Source: Leucocoprinus leucothites (Eukaryota; Basidiomycota; Agaricomycetes; Agaricales; Agaricaceae). Taken from it: 64,000 bases of DNA. Both the position numbers and the translations under genes were made by a program. Positions 21,590 through 33,371 of the stretch are shown piece after piece. The DNA is taken from positions 496,001 through 560,000 of the forward strand of contig JAACJO010000008.1 of assembly GCA_013368445.1 (NCBI GenBank), read 5' to 3'. The number at the start of each line of letters is the position of its first letter. The stretch's first letter is position 1. The notes below the pieces were generated by a model. That model was not told the DNA's origin and did no database searches. It saw only the letters and a list, made by a program, of their open reading frames with translations.

Positions 21590-22077
21590 TATCGTATCTT
21601 GTCGCTTTGCTTTCGATGCCGATACCCATGCTATTCATTGTTTTCACGTATAAACCTTTTCTTCGAGCGATACCTAATTTTCAGTTTACCCCGCTTGCTT
21701 TCAAGCACATATCACAGCCATGTATTGAATAGATTGGATTGATTTCATCCCGATGTCCAAGACCTGAGTTCAGACTAGAGTAATGAGTGGAAGAAGGGCG
21801 GGAATGAATAAGTGAATGACCGAACAATACGAGAAAGTAAACATGAGATGGAATTCAGAGCCCGTCGATCAAGTCATGTCCTGGACCTATGAAGGGTTTC
21901 TGGGGGAAGAATATCATATGTGTGGATTGTTTATGATTACAGAACTAATATACACATTGCAGAGACCAGATTATTGGATAATTATATTATAAAGTCATTA
22001 GACTCCTGCTAAAACGCCTCAGTTAATAATTGATAGAAGGATTGAACGACAACTCACGTACCAATCATCTAAGGAGT
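21590..22077. other. Tail-to-tail intergenic
   Basis: About 490 bp between two convergent genes. It is AT-rich in the middle and end, consistent with 3' UTRs. No gene seen. Confidence 0.5.
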
Positions 22078-23106
22078 TTAATTTTGCTCGAGCTCTGTCG
22101 AGGCAGAAAGTTCGGTGTAGGGTGTAGTCGCTGGAACATTCTCATCCATCAGGAAATATTGCTGGAACTCTCGAGAATCCGAATCTCCGTAGTTCTTCAA
22201 ATCCGGGCTGACGGGGATAGGATCGTATTTCGCCAATAAGGCCCTGACCTTTGACAAGGCCGAAGCGCGTTTAGCATCCGAGCTGAAAAGGATGTCGAAA
22301 ATCCACTTGGGCTGGAAGACGATCGTGACACCTTTGGCATATCGGGTTCTCCTCTGTTGGTGAGCGGGGCTCTGGATGACAGTGAAGAATGGCTCTCCGG
22401 CGAAGCAGAAGCACCATTTCGCATCGTCGATGGTCTTGGGAATATCTGTAGGCCAGGGCTTCTTATCGATCTTGGCGCAGCCGTCAAGGAGTTTCCAAAA
22501 GAGAGTCTGATACTCGTCGACGGTGCGTGGGTTGGGATTCTGCTTAGCGAGGAGGACAAGGGAGGTATTGGGTCCCAGGGAGCGAGCTTTGGGCAGATAG
22601 TCGGATAGACCATCGGCCAAAGTGCGAATGTGACGAGGATCGGAGAGGTCGTCAGAGTCAATGAAGATGTAGACCTGGTTGTCAGCCTTGAAGCCCTTGG
22701 TGGCGTAAATGCAGGGGAAGATGAGTTCTTCATCGAGGAGAACGCGGACGTAGTCATCGTAGGCGTTTCGTTGCCAGGTACCCTCGGGATATGTCTCCGT
22801 GACTTGTGCACTTGAGAAAGTGTGTTATTGGGGGGGAGAGGTGAAGTGACGGATAGCCATTCTTACCGAGTCAAGGGTTTGGTGGGAGCCGACGCGGCTG
22901 TCGGAAGCTTCCTCTCAAGAGTCGTCTAGGAACTTTTTAGAAAGTCGAAGATTGGCATAGTTATAAAACTGTACCTTAGCATCCTCAGCCCGAGAAGTCA
23001 ATTCCTTGAGGATAACGGGCAATCTGTCGTAAGTAATAAGTGCGGCGAGCGCCAGGAGAGCGCCGCCGAAAAGATAGGAAGAAGCCTTAGCGATGGTGGA
23101 CTCCAT
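22078..23106 (-). CDS. YqcI/YcgG-family protein with N-terminal membrane anchor
   Basis: Exons 23106-22975, 22925-22867 and 22810-22078 give 307 aa. Residues 9-27 (SSYLFGGALLALAALITYD) form a transmembrane helix followed by a short stalk. The rest resembles the YqcI/YcgG family: FPCIYATKGFKADNQVYIF near the start, LAKQNPNPRTVDEYQTLFW, WCFCFAGEPFFTVIQSPAH and TIVFQPKWIFDILF. Bacterial members include heme-dependent oxygenases such as GntA; whether this fungal relative binds heme or hydroxylates a substrate is unknown. The anchor would place it on a membrane, probably ER or mitochondrial outer. It is divergent from DUO1 across a 614-bp gap. Confidence 0.75.
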
Positions 23107-23720
23107 TTCAATGACAAGTAGTCGGCTAGTAATGAGACTAGGTGTGAAGTTGAGATAAGATGGAGTGAGAGGTGCTGATGCTGAAAGCCAGGATATCCGT
23201 CCAGTTTAAATATCGTCGAAAGACCACCAGAGTGCTTGAAATGCTCTCAGGTAATTCTATTTGATACCACAGAGAGATGATATTAGAGCAATTACATCCA
23301 CACCATTTTCCTCCTCATTTACACTCTCTGGTGGACTCCGTGCTGTGAGTGTATTGGGAACTGGATTGGCCATCAGTAGCCAATCGCAGATATTCTGCCG
23401 AGAAGGAGCACCATGCCTTAACTGACAAGACCCGTGAAACATAAGAAGCTCAGAGATCCATAGAAGTCGCGCCGGCAAGGTTGTATGACAAACGGCTGTC
23501 AGCACAAAGCTGGTACAGAGTGGAGAAAACAAGTACTGAATGAAGTTGGGAGTAGCCGATGCCGCCATGGAAGGGCTTTTGATCTAATGATCGCTGGTAT
23601 GCGACGTAATCGAAAGTCTAGTTCCACGCATCATCGCAGGATGATTTCGACCACCACCGCGACTGCTACCTTTTTTTCTCTTTTTCCCTCTGTCGCACCC
23701 CAAAGTCTGCTCAGAAAGTT

Positions 23721-24795
23721 ATGTATAACCCGGACGAGTCTGATTTGACTTTCTCTGCCGATGGCTCACGCTTGCTTTCCGAGTCATCGTTGATGGCGTC
23801 TGAGTCTAATTCTTCGCATGCCGGATCTGCGCATGAAGATCTGTCGCTCTCGGATTTATCAGTAAGGGATCGAGACGGCATAATGAGCAAGCCGTTCAGC
23901 TTGCTTTCGCGACCAGAACCTTCAACTCCACCGTCACAGACAGGCGAACTTGGCGAGGATCTGACAGTGAGGGACCATGAGGATGAAGAAGAGGATCAGG
24001 AAACGAGGAGCAGACAGAGCGCCAAGGCTCGGGAGGAGAAGTTGCTGAGTGACATATTCATACTCAAGAAGCTCAATGCTTCTTTCTCCGCATTCAATGA
24101 AGCGTTGGATGCCACAGGCAACATCAACGATGTACGGGCTTTTATCCATTTGTAATAGATAATATTGATTGGAATTCGTACCATGACAGAAAATAGCGAA
24201 ACAGTTGGCGCAGACAGATTCCCTACTCAATAAATATGTAGAAATTCTTTATAAATCCGAAGACGTTTCCCGCTTGATTTTTGACGAGGATTGGGGAGGA
24301 GCGGAAGCAGTGAGTGCTGAGTCTATATGATCTGTCTCTTCTTTTCTCATCGGAGATGAATTTAGGACGAAGAGCAACTAGAGCGAGAACGCCAAGAGGC
24401 TATTGAACGCGCACGGAAAGAGGAGGAGGAGCGGAGATTGGCCATACAGCGAGAGAAAGAGAGGCAGGAAAGAGAAGAACGGGAACGGAAGGAGAAAGAA
24501 GAAAAAGAGCGCCAAGAGCAGGAAAAACGAGAGAGACTTGCTGCTCGTGGCGGCTCGCGGGAGTATCCCGAAGGGGAGTTGTGACGCGTGGAACGACGAG
24601 AGGAACTGCAACAGGTGGTGCTCCTCGACCGAGTGAGTTGTTTCCGACTGTCTTATCTCCCCTAATTTCCATCTCACTGGCTCAGGTGTTGTGCGACCTT
24701 CAGGTAGCAGCTTACCGACTCGCAGACCCACAGGATCGACAATTGGAAGAGGAACACCTCCGGGATCTGCTAGTCGTGGAATAAGAAAAACGTAG
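23721..24795 (+). pseudogene. DUO1: DASH complex subunit Duo1, with apparent 1-nt frameshift
   Basis: Exons 23721-24131, 24190-24309, 24366-24632 and 24686-24795. The conserved Duo1 core spans exons 1-3: EEKLLSDIFILKKLNASF, DATGNIND-KIAKQLAQTDSL, NKYVEILYKSEDV and FDEDWGGAEAD, followed by a long Arg/Glu coiled coil. Duo1 is part of the DASH/Dam1 ring that couples kinetochores to spindle microtubules. In exon 3 the frame breaks after RLAARGGSR; one extra G in the GGG at 24559-24561 would restore an Arg/Gly-rich tail (GVSRRG, TRGTTRG) reading cleanly through the last intron to TAG at 24795. As given, translation stops at 24584, still keeping the core. A sequencing or assembly error is more likely than a true pseudogene. 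Confidence 0.8.
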
Positions 24796-25012
24796 TTGTG
24801 CTGTTCTTAGGATCTTTTCATAGTTTATTTCGCACTTTCCTCTTGAACACTTATTGGGCGTTGATTGTTTCAGTATTTGGTGTTCAAACCTCCAGCGCTG
24901 CTGAAGTCTATTGTGACGCGGTGACGTGACGCATCATATTTTTTAATTGCGACTGTAATTTGGGCACAAAACAGATCCAGCTCGTTAGCCCTCATCGTTT
25001 CCGTCCTCTACC

Positions 25013-28000
25013 ATGCTAAGAAAACGCATGAGACATGACTCGAGTGACTCAGACGAATCCGAATCCGACTCTTTTCAAGCACACGATCACACCGATGATG
25101 CCGTTGACATCTCTTCTGCTTTAGCTGGGAAGAAACGCAAGCTGTCCGAAGTGCCGGTCGACTTGGAAGACGATGATCCAGAGGATTTTTCGCGTTTCAT
25201 TCAGGAATCTATAGCCAAGCGTGATGTCAGGGAGGGTACTCAAATTGTGAAAAGCATCAAAGGCAAACAAAAAGTCGCAAAAGGAGAAATTGGTGGGGGG
25301 AGTTTCCAGAGCATGGGTATGCCTTAAGCGTTCGATGTCTGAAAATGAGGTTCCATTAATGATGTGATTTACAGGTCTTCACCCTTCTCTCCTTAGATCA
25401 CTAACTCTACAAGGATACCGAGTTCCAACACCAATTCAACGGCTCACAATACCAGCGTTGCTTGCTAGTCCTCCTCGAGATCTTGTTGGAATGGCTCGGA
25501 CAGGTTCTGGAAAATCACTGGCATATATGATTCCCCTTGTTCAGCGTCTTGGTGGGCGACACTCGACCACCTTTGGTGCACGAGCTCTCATCCTCCTCCC
25601 TACCCGTGAACTGGCTCTTCAAATACTCAAAGTCGGGAAGGAATTATCAAGAGGATGGAATTCCGGACACGGGGATCATGCAGGTGATAAGGAGGGAGAA
25701 AACTCCAAAGGTCAGAATTTGAGGTGGGGCTTAATTGTTGGTGGTGAGGGTATGGACGAACAGTTCGAGATGATCACGAATAACCCAGACGCGTGAGTCT
25801 TTGCCCTGTTTTTCTTGTACATTTCTTCATAATTATCCTCTAGTATCATCGCAACGCCGGGACGTCTTCTACATCTTATAGTTGAGATGAATTTGGACAT
25901 GAAGTCCGTCCAATACGTGGTCTTTGACGAGGCCGACCGGTTGTTCGAAATGGGCTTCGAAACTGCACTCACAGAAATTATTCACCGGCTTCCTGCATCT
26001 CGACAAACCCTTCTTTTCTCCGCTACACTCCCAAAATCTCTTGTGGAATTCGCAAAGGCCGGCCTTGAGGATCCAAAGCTCGTGCGGTTGGATGCAGAGA
26101 GCAAAATCAGCTCTGACCTCAAGATGGCGTTTTTTTCCGTCAAAAAGGCAGAGAAGGATGCATGTCTCCTCAGCTTGCTGCGAGACGTCATTAAAGTCCC
26201 CTTAATTGATGAAAAAACGGCAGAGGAACCTGAACCAAAGGCCAAGAAACAAAAAGGAAAAGCGAAGTATTCAGAGCAGATTACCTCACCCCACCAAACC
26301 CTCATCTTTGCCGCCACAAAACATCATGTCGAATACCTTACCAACCTCCTGACGACAATTGGATACTCAGTCTCGCATATTTATGGCTCTCTCGACCAAC
26401 AAGCGCGTACGTATCAGATGGATCAGTTCCGAAAAGGCGCAACAAGCATCCTTGTCGTCACGGACGTCGCCGCTCGTGGTATTGATATCCCTGTCCTTGA
26501 AAATGTCGTCAACTATGACTTCCCACACGGTGCCCGTGTCTTCGTACATCGCGTTGGACGAACGGCTCGTGCTGGGCGACAAGGTTGGGCATGGTCATTT
26601 GTCACCCACACTGAATTGCCTTACCTTTGCGACCTCCAACTATTCCTTGCAAGACCTCTCACAAGCACTGTCTCGGATACTAGTGATCAGATTTACACAC
26701 AAAACCTGGTCCTTGGCACGTTTAAACGTGAAACAATTGACGAGGACATGGAATATCTAAAGTTGCTTGACGACGTGAATCACTCCCTTTCAAGTCTGCG
26801 GGATGTGATGAAACGAGGTCATACAATGTACGAACGCAGCAAAGGAAAAGCGAGTTTACAAAGCTACAAACGCGCGAAAGAAATGACGAAAGATTCCAAG
26901 TGGCAACTTGCTGGCTCTGACGCCGGCGTACACCCGGTACTGTTCCGGGGATCGGATGCTACTGAGTTGAGAAAGGCGGAAGAGGCGAGGAAGTCTTTGC
27001 TGAAGGCGGTAAATGCATTCACACCCTCGGAGACAGTGTTCGAAGTTGGCAATAAGACCAGCTCAGTGAATGCTGCGTTAATGAAGCAGAGAAGAAAAGC
27101 GCTGCAGAAATCGGCGGCTAGGGCTGTTACAACTGGTTCGAGTGCTGCACAGGGTGGGGACGAGACTGAGGACGAGGAGATGAGGCCATCAAACGAATTG
27201 GAATTGGCTGATGAGGAGGATATTGCGGTAAGCGCCGAGAAATGATCTTGGCAAGATATCTTATTCTGAAACTCGCTTTCAGACAGTCTTTCAAACTGAG
27301 AAGAGGAATAATTTCCGAGACGAAGAGTTTTACATGTCACACTATCAGAAGGATGCCTTGACAGAGAAAGGGTAATAATGTCGGCACTTATCAGCTCAAT
27401 TCTTGATGGCTGACAATGCTACAGATACTCTCTGACAGATGGCGCATCGTCATTTGTGCAACAAGCTCAAGGTGTTGCCTTTGATCTTGCGGGAGACGAG
27501 GCTATACAAGAAAAAAAGAAGCGCCAGCTCAATTGGGACAAGAAGAAAAAGAAATTTGTCAAGGGCGATGGTGTCGGTGCTGACAATGTGAAGCTTGTCA
27601 AGACGGAGAACGGTGTTCGCTTGCCAGCCAGTTACCGCAGTGGGCGTTTTGAAGAATGGAAAGCTAAGAGCAGAGTTAGTCTGCCCAGGATCGGCGAAAC
27701 AGAGCTCGACAGGGCTAAGCCAAATGCTGGCTCGGGTGGTCGCAAATTCCGGCACAACCAAATCACAACCCCGAAGCAGCTAGACAAACTCGGAAAAGAC
27801 TACGAGAGGAAATCGCGACAATTTAAGAAGAAGCAGGATGGGGATAATAATACGGAAGGAGCGGGATCCTCGAATGCCAGTCCGAGGAAGGATAAGAGAC
27901 AAGGAAAGCCTAGTCGATATGGGGGCAAATCCTTTGCTAAAGTCAAGTCGGAGCTCAAGACCTCTGATCAGATTAGAAAGCAGAGGATGACTATGGAAAA

Positions 28001-28046
28001 CAGGCGAGCCAAAAATGCACGCTCTTCTAAGAAACACAAGCGGTGA
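25013..28046 (+). CDS. DBP10: ATP-dependent RNA helicase Dbp10 (DDX54 type)
   Basis: Exons 25013-25316, 25375-25792, 25844-27227, 27283-27371 and 27425-28046 give 938 aa. DEAD-box motifs appear in order: PTPIQ (Q), ARTGSGKS (I), PTRELALQ (Ia), TPGR (Ib), DEAD in VFDEADRLFEMGF (II), SAT (III), DVAARGID (V) and HRVGRTARAGR (VI). The C-terminal part carries the Dbp10-type segment FRDEEFYMSHYQKD, SLTDGASSFVQQA and NWDKKKKKF, then a Lys/Arg-rich tail. Dbp10 acts in the nucleolus on early and mid 60S pre-ribosomes. The acidic Ser-rich N-terminus is usual. The 3' end lies 63 bp from the convergent TGT gene. Confidence 0.93.
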
Positions 28047-28109
28047 GAGCACCATCTTGCTGCGGAGGAATAAAGGCGACTGTCTAGATAGCTACCGATG
28101 TAAACTCAT

Positions 28110-29994
28110 TCACGAGGTATCTGAGTATTCCCACTTGGCCCCACTCCCAGGTATCATCTTGATGTCCTTACCTTCCAACAAGTCAACCCCGACACTTCGC
28201 AAAGCATTCACACACCACTCAGGATAGCCTGCGCCACCAAAGTACTCGGCGAAGAAGGTACGCAAATAATCAGGGAAAGTGCCCGCCACAATCGCCGCCC
28301 TTGCTCGGCCCATTACTTGCGCTTGGAAAGTGATGTTGTGCAATGTGATCGCTGTGTGAGTAGAAGACATGAGATATGTTTAAATTAAGGGCAAGCCCAG
28401 TCATCATAAGCGTGTAATCGGAGATACATACCATGGGCGGCTGAGGTTTCTTGTGTGATAGTATGGTGTAAAATTGCCCGAGATGTCTTCCCTGAACATG
28501 TCGGACAAGGGCAGTTTACATCAATCGGGTTGAAGTCTCTTGCGTGCTTGTTCAATTCTGAGAGGTGAATTATCAACCGTGGAAATGCTAAAGGAGTAAT
28601 CAAACGATTTACTGAGATTCAACGGGCCCCCGTGTGTTAGTGCAACACCGAAACGCGCCGTTCGCGTCGGGAAAACGCAGTCGGCCTTTGGAATATGATT
28701 GAGATAAGAATCCGTAGCTTCAATAAAGACCAGAAGAGCTGGGCCATACCATATCAACTCCAAGGGCCACGCAGACAAGTAGATCTGCAAAACGGGGGTT
28801 CTGGTCAGGATTTCGACTTCAATTGAAATCCTGGACGAACCTTCTGCGAATCCGATTCCCATTGAATATCGCGGCCCTGAAGATTATTTGAGTAACAATC
28901 GGTTATATATTCATCGACGGAAAGCTCACTATCATCGGGTAATTTATCTGCACACTGCTTGATCCTGCATAATATCGGGTTGGTCAGCAGTCCGGAATCA
29001 TGCATCAGTCTAAACCTTTGACCTACACTCTCCAAAATGTATCTGACCACGAGGTTAGCAAGTGAATCACCCGGAACATGTCGAACAAGAGATCACCTTT
29101 CTCTTCACCTCCACTGAGACCCCCAATAGCATAACCAGCTACATTGTCCCTCCGTTCTATCATTGCATCTAGGCAGCGGTCTCTCAGACCTGGATCAAGG
29201 CCGCCTTGTACGATTGCGAACAGATTCTGCCTTTCTTTCTTTCCGGACTTCTCGTGGTATGCTATACACCGGTCGAGCCACCGAACAGATCTTTCCATTG
29301 CCTCTCCAACACGAGGCCCGGTAGTTAGACTTGAAACTAAGAGTTTCAGTGAGCTCACACATGAACACATGAGTGATGCAAACTAACCTACGTCATCAAG
29401 CTGCATGATTATGTCGGCACCGATGGCGTGTTGAATTGATATGCTTTCTTCTGGCTTTGGTTCGGGTGCGATTAGCGTCGAAGGGGGGGCATCAACTACA
29501 AGACGTACGGTAAGCATTGTTGGTTCTCCAGTGAATGGGCTAGCGAACAGAGCTCCCTCTTCCGTAATCGTTGTAAATTTGCTCAACGAAACGAGTTGGA
29601 AGCCGCCGCTATCCTGGCAAGCATCAGTTCAAGATGTTCTGAGGAGAAAGGGTACCATGTACCGTCAAGAGATTCCGCTCCCATCCTTGAAATTTGTGGG
29701 CCCCACCAACCTCATTTAGAACTTTCAGCCCGGGACGAAGGTTCAAGTGGTAGGTGTTGTTCAGAATCAGAGTAACTCCAAGTGATTCAACCTGTTCGGG
29801 TGTCAAGCCCTTGATCGCAGCCTGCGTAGCCACGGGCATGAACGTCGGTAGCATCGTCACACCATCTAGTATGCCAGGAAAGCTAGCTTGAGTACTGGAA
29901 AGTGTTCAAGGAAAACCTGGGACTCACGAGCAAGCGTCATGCGTGAGACGCGTGCTTTCGTTGTCGGGCATCTGGCAATAACCTCGAACTGCAT
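28110..29994 (-). CDS. QTRT1: Queuine tRNA-ribosyltransferase catalytic subunit (TGT)
   Basis: Twelve exons: 29994-29928, 29865-29663, 29613-29509, 29454-29388, 29336-29097, 29042-29027, 28964-28930, 28876-28841, 28784-28750, 28685-28613, 28557-28432 and 28351-28110, 414 aa. Motifs: [62 protein letters not shown], the nucleophile region [12 protein letters not shown] (D270), and zinc ligands C308, C310, C313 and H339. The enzyme swaps guanine 34 for queuine in tRNAs of the GUN family with its QTRT2 partner. Exon 6 is 16 nt and several others are about 35 nt. The 54-nt intron at 29455-29508 has no in-frame stop. The start is the ATG just before FEVIARC. Confidence 0.92.
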
Positions 29995-30455
29995 GGATAT
30001 TTTCTTGAGTCGATGGAGAGCCAGATTATCGAGAGAGAGAAAGTCGCGGCACGGTTGGAATTTGACAAGTCGAATCAATGAGAGCCAAAATAGGCAGAAT
30101 GATCGAAGAAACTTGAAAAGGAATATTTCGCCTTCTTCTATGTTTATTTTGAAGGGGGCTGTCAAACAATCAAACTACCTCCACGATTTCTGTTGAACAG
30201 GCGAGCCATTGTGTCATGAGCTCTGTCGGAATAGCCTGTTAGAAAATATGTGCTTTGCTGTCCAAGTTAGAGAATAAAACCTTCCTAATGTCTTCGTCGT
30301 GTGCAGCTGGAAGTTGATCTCGGGCGTCACATGAGGTGACGGTACACGTCGAAGAAGCGCGTATTATTGCTTGTCCACGCTACCCTCGACGACCACTCGA
30401 ATCATCATCATCTAGCCTACATACACGATTGTGTCAAATTTCGCGGCCCAGAGCC
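29995..30455. promoter_or_regulatory. Shared divergent promoter, TGT and TM9 genes
   Basis: 461 bp separate two diverging start codons. No recognisable element stands out beyond pyrimidine-rich stretches before each start. Confidence 0.4.
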
Positions 30456-33283
30456 ATGCGTACTCTAGCTTTGTCGGTCGTTCTCGCTTCCACTTTAACC
30501 ACTGCCTCCGCCTTCTATCTGCCTGGTGCTGCTCCCACTAATTACAATAAGGGTGAACGAGTGGAAGTTCTTGTGAACGCGCTGACGCCTATGCTCACTG
30601 GGAGTGATGATTTGAAGCTTGTGAGCATGTTCTAAATCCAACAATTACACACTCACACCTTGCAGAAATCTCTCATTAACTGTATGTACTATTCGGCCTC
30701 GACTCTTGACCTAACTCAGACGTTAACTAGATGACTACTACAACCCGAAATTCAACTTCTGCCAGCCTAAGGATGGTCCAAAGGCTCAACCCGAGTCCTT
30801 AGGTTCCATCCTATTCGGCGATCGTCTCTTTAACTCACCATATGACGTACGTCGACCAACTTCGTTCCAACATACTTGATTGTATTCATTCCTGGAAGAT
30901 TGAGATGTTGAAGGACAACCGTACATGCAAAACTCTTTGTGTCACCGACGTTACTGGTGCGAGGCCAAGTTCATCAATGACAGAATTAGGGAAGACTATG
31001 CCCTCAACTGGCTTGTAGACGGTCTTCCGGCCGCTGAAATGAAAGTCGACACACGAAACCAAGATATATTCTTTGATATGGGTTTTAATCTAGGGAACAA
31101 TGAGGGCCCATACCAACATCAACCAGCCTTGAACAATCATTATGACATTGTTTTTAGGTGAGAATGGATACCTCACAAGCTTGTTGGAATAACTAACGCG
31201 CTTCAGGTATCATAATCCTGCGCCGAACACCTACCGTATTGTTGGTGTTCTCGTCTGGCCTTCTAGGTAAGCTGTGTTTCCCTAGTTATAAAACGAAATG
31301 CTAACTCCGGAGTCAGCATTGACAACTCTCAGGCAGATGAGCCAAATTGTGATAGCGAGAATGCTAAGCCCTTGCTCTTGGATGAAAAGGGAAACCAGTC
31401 GATTCGATATACCTACAGAGTCTCTTGGAACGTGAGTTAACTGGTTTGCTTTCTTCCTGGTCATGACTGATCAATGGATTCCAGGAATCTGACACTCCAT
31501 GGGTATGCTAATCCTGGGCGGTCTAGTTTTTCTCACTTAAGATTCCGCTTCCTAGGCGACAAGATGGGATAACTACCTGCATATCTTTGACCCCCGGATC
31601 CATTGGTTCAGCCTGATCAATTCCATTATCATCGTCGTATTCTTGTGTGTTATGGTCGGGATGATTCTGCTCCGGACCGTGTCGCGTGATGTATGTTCCC
31701 CCAGCCTTTCTTAGCTGCTACTTCTGATGCACACGCCCTCCAGATCTCAAGATATAACGCTATTGACGTCAGCGTAGGAGTCAATTTATATGGTCAATTG
31801 CCAAGCAAGCTAATAACATGACCAGGAGGATGTACAAGAAGACTGGGGTTGGAAACTCGTTCATGGAGAAGTCTTCCGTACACCAAATAAACCAATGATC
31901 CTATCTATCATGGTCGGGAATGGAACCCAGCTTATTGCTATGGTTGGAATCACACTCGGTCAGGTTCAACATTATTTGCTTCTAGGTGAAATTTTATTGA
32001 AGGGTGTACATGATACCAGTCTTCGCTCTTCTAGGTTTCCTGTCACCTTCGAACCGTGGTTCCCTCGCAACTGTCATGATGGTCTGTTGGTCGTTCTTCG
32101 GATGGTTCGTCTCCGACAATTAGAACCTTGACATGAGGCTGATGATTCAAACCCAAAGCGTTGGAGGCTACTGTTCAAGTAGAGTGTATGCCTCACTCGG
32201 AGGGATGGACAAGAGAAAGAATGCATTCCTCACCGCTACAATATTCCCAACGTGAGTTCAGTGGCATGTCTCGCACTCCGCTGAGTCGGTAACCGGCCTT
32301 TTCCTTGTACTCTAGCGCCATTTTTGTTATCATCTTCGTCCTGAACTTCTTCCTCATAAATGCTGGATCATCCGGAGCTGTCCCTTTCGGTGAGTTTCAC
32401 CTTTTTTTCTCCTCTGATCTAAGCTTACTTGGACATTCGACAGGCACAATGCTCCTAATCATCCTTCTCTGGTTTGGAATCTCAGCACCTCTTGCCGCAA
32501 TCGGTGCCTATTTTGGCTCTAAACATGGCGTGTGTATCAATCCAGCGTTACTTTCCTAGGATGTACTGACAACAATTCTGAAGGCTGTTGTTCACCCTGT
32601 TCGTGTTAATCCTATTCCACGTCAGATCCCACCTGGCCCGAAATACCTTAGACCCTGGGTATGCGTCTCAATTCTGCATGATATATCTGTATCGTTCGTG
32701 CTTCCTAACGAGAAATGAACAGGTAGCGGCCATCTTGAGTGGTATTCTACCGTTTGGTACGCCGTTTGTCACCGGCCTTTTATGTCTCCTGACGTGGTTC
32801 TTGACATCGATGTTTGATAGGCGCCGCATTTGTCGAACTGTATTTTGTTCTTTCAAGCCTTTTCGCTTCGAGAGCGTATTATGCATTTGGCTTCCTCGCT
32901 CTCACAGCTGGTGTTGTCGCACTCACGACGGCCACCGTGACCATTTTGTTCACTTACTTCTGCCTTTGCGCCGAGGAATACAGGTTTGTTCTAGTGCTCC
33001 CTTCGCATAATGATCCCCGTTGCTCAACTACTCTTCTATTTCTTTTTGTAGGTGGCAATGGCGCGCGTTCATCACAGGTGGAGGCAGTGCTTTTTGGCTA
33101 CTTGCGTACGGCATCTTCTACTGGGCATCCCGCATGTCATTGGGCTCATTCACGAGTTTACTACTGTACCTTGGCTACCTTTTCCTCCTCGCGCTGTTGG
33201 ATTTCCTTGTAACCGGGACCATCGGTTTCCTCGCGTCATACTGGGCTGTACGTAGATTATATAGTTCCATACGCATCGATTAG
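30456..33283 (+). CDS. TM9/EMP70 nonaspanin, with apparent 1-nt frameshift
   Basis: Eighteen exons from 30456 to 33283 (the first ones 30456-30620, 30666-30681, 30731-30846 and 30899 on), about 628 aa. Features: signal peptide; lumenal domain with FNFCQP and ALNWLVDGLPAAE; then nine hydrophobic helices with SRYNAID, EDWGWKLVHGEVFR, GNGTQL, ALLGFLSPSNRGSL, IPRQIPPGPKY, GILPFGAAFVELYF and the C-terminal KxD/E-like SSIRID. Nonaspanins sit in Golgi and endosomes and affect cargo sorting and adhesion. In exon 4 the frame breaks at about 30960: one added G (GCG-GAG-GCC) joins CVTDVTGA to EAKFINDRIREDY. As given the frame runs to a stop soon after. A base-calling error is likely. Exons of 16, 18 and 24 nt occur. 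Confidence 0.85.
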
Positions 33284-33371
33284 CTATCCACAAACACGGT
33301 GTAATAGAGTAGATCTAGTAGCACTGTAAAAATATTCCGCATCATAATGATTCGAGGGTTGTTGCGAGGTC

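Noticed and set aside
24378..24731. Minus-strand Leu/Phe-rich frame that looks like a membrane protein
   Set aside because: It is antisense to the Glu/Lys/Arg coiled coil of Duo1.
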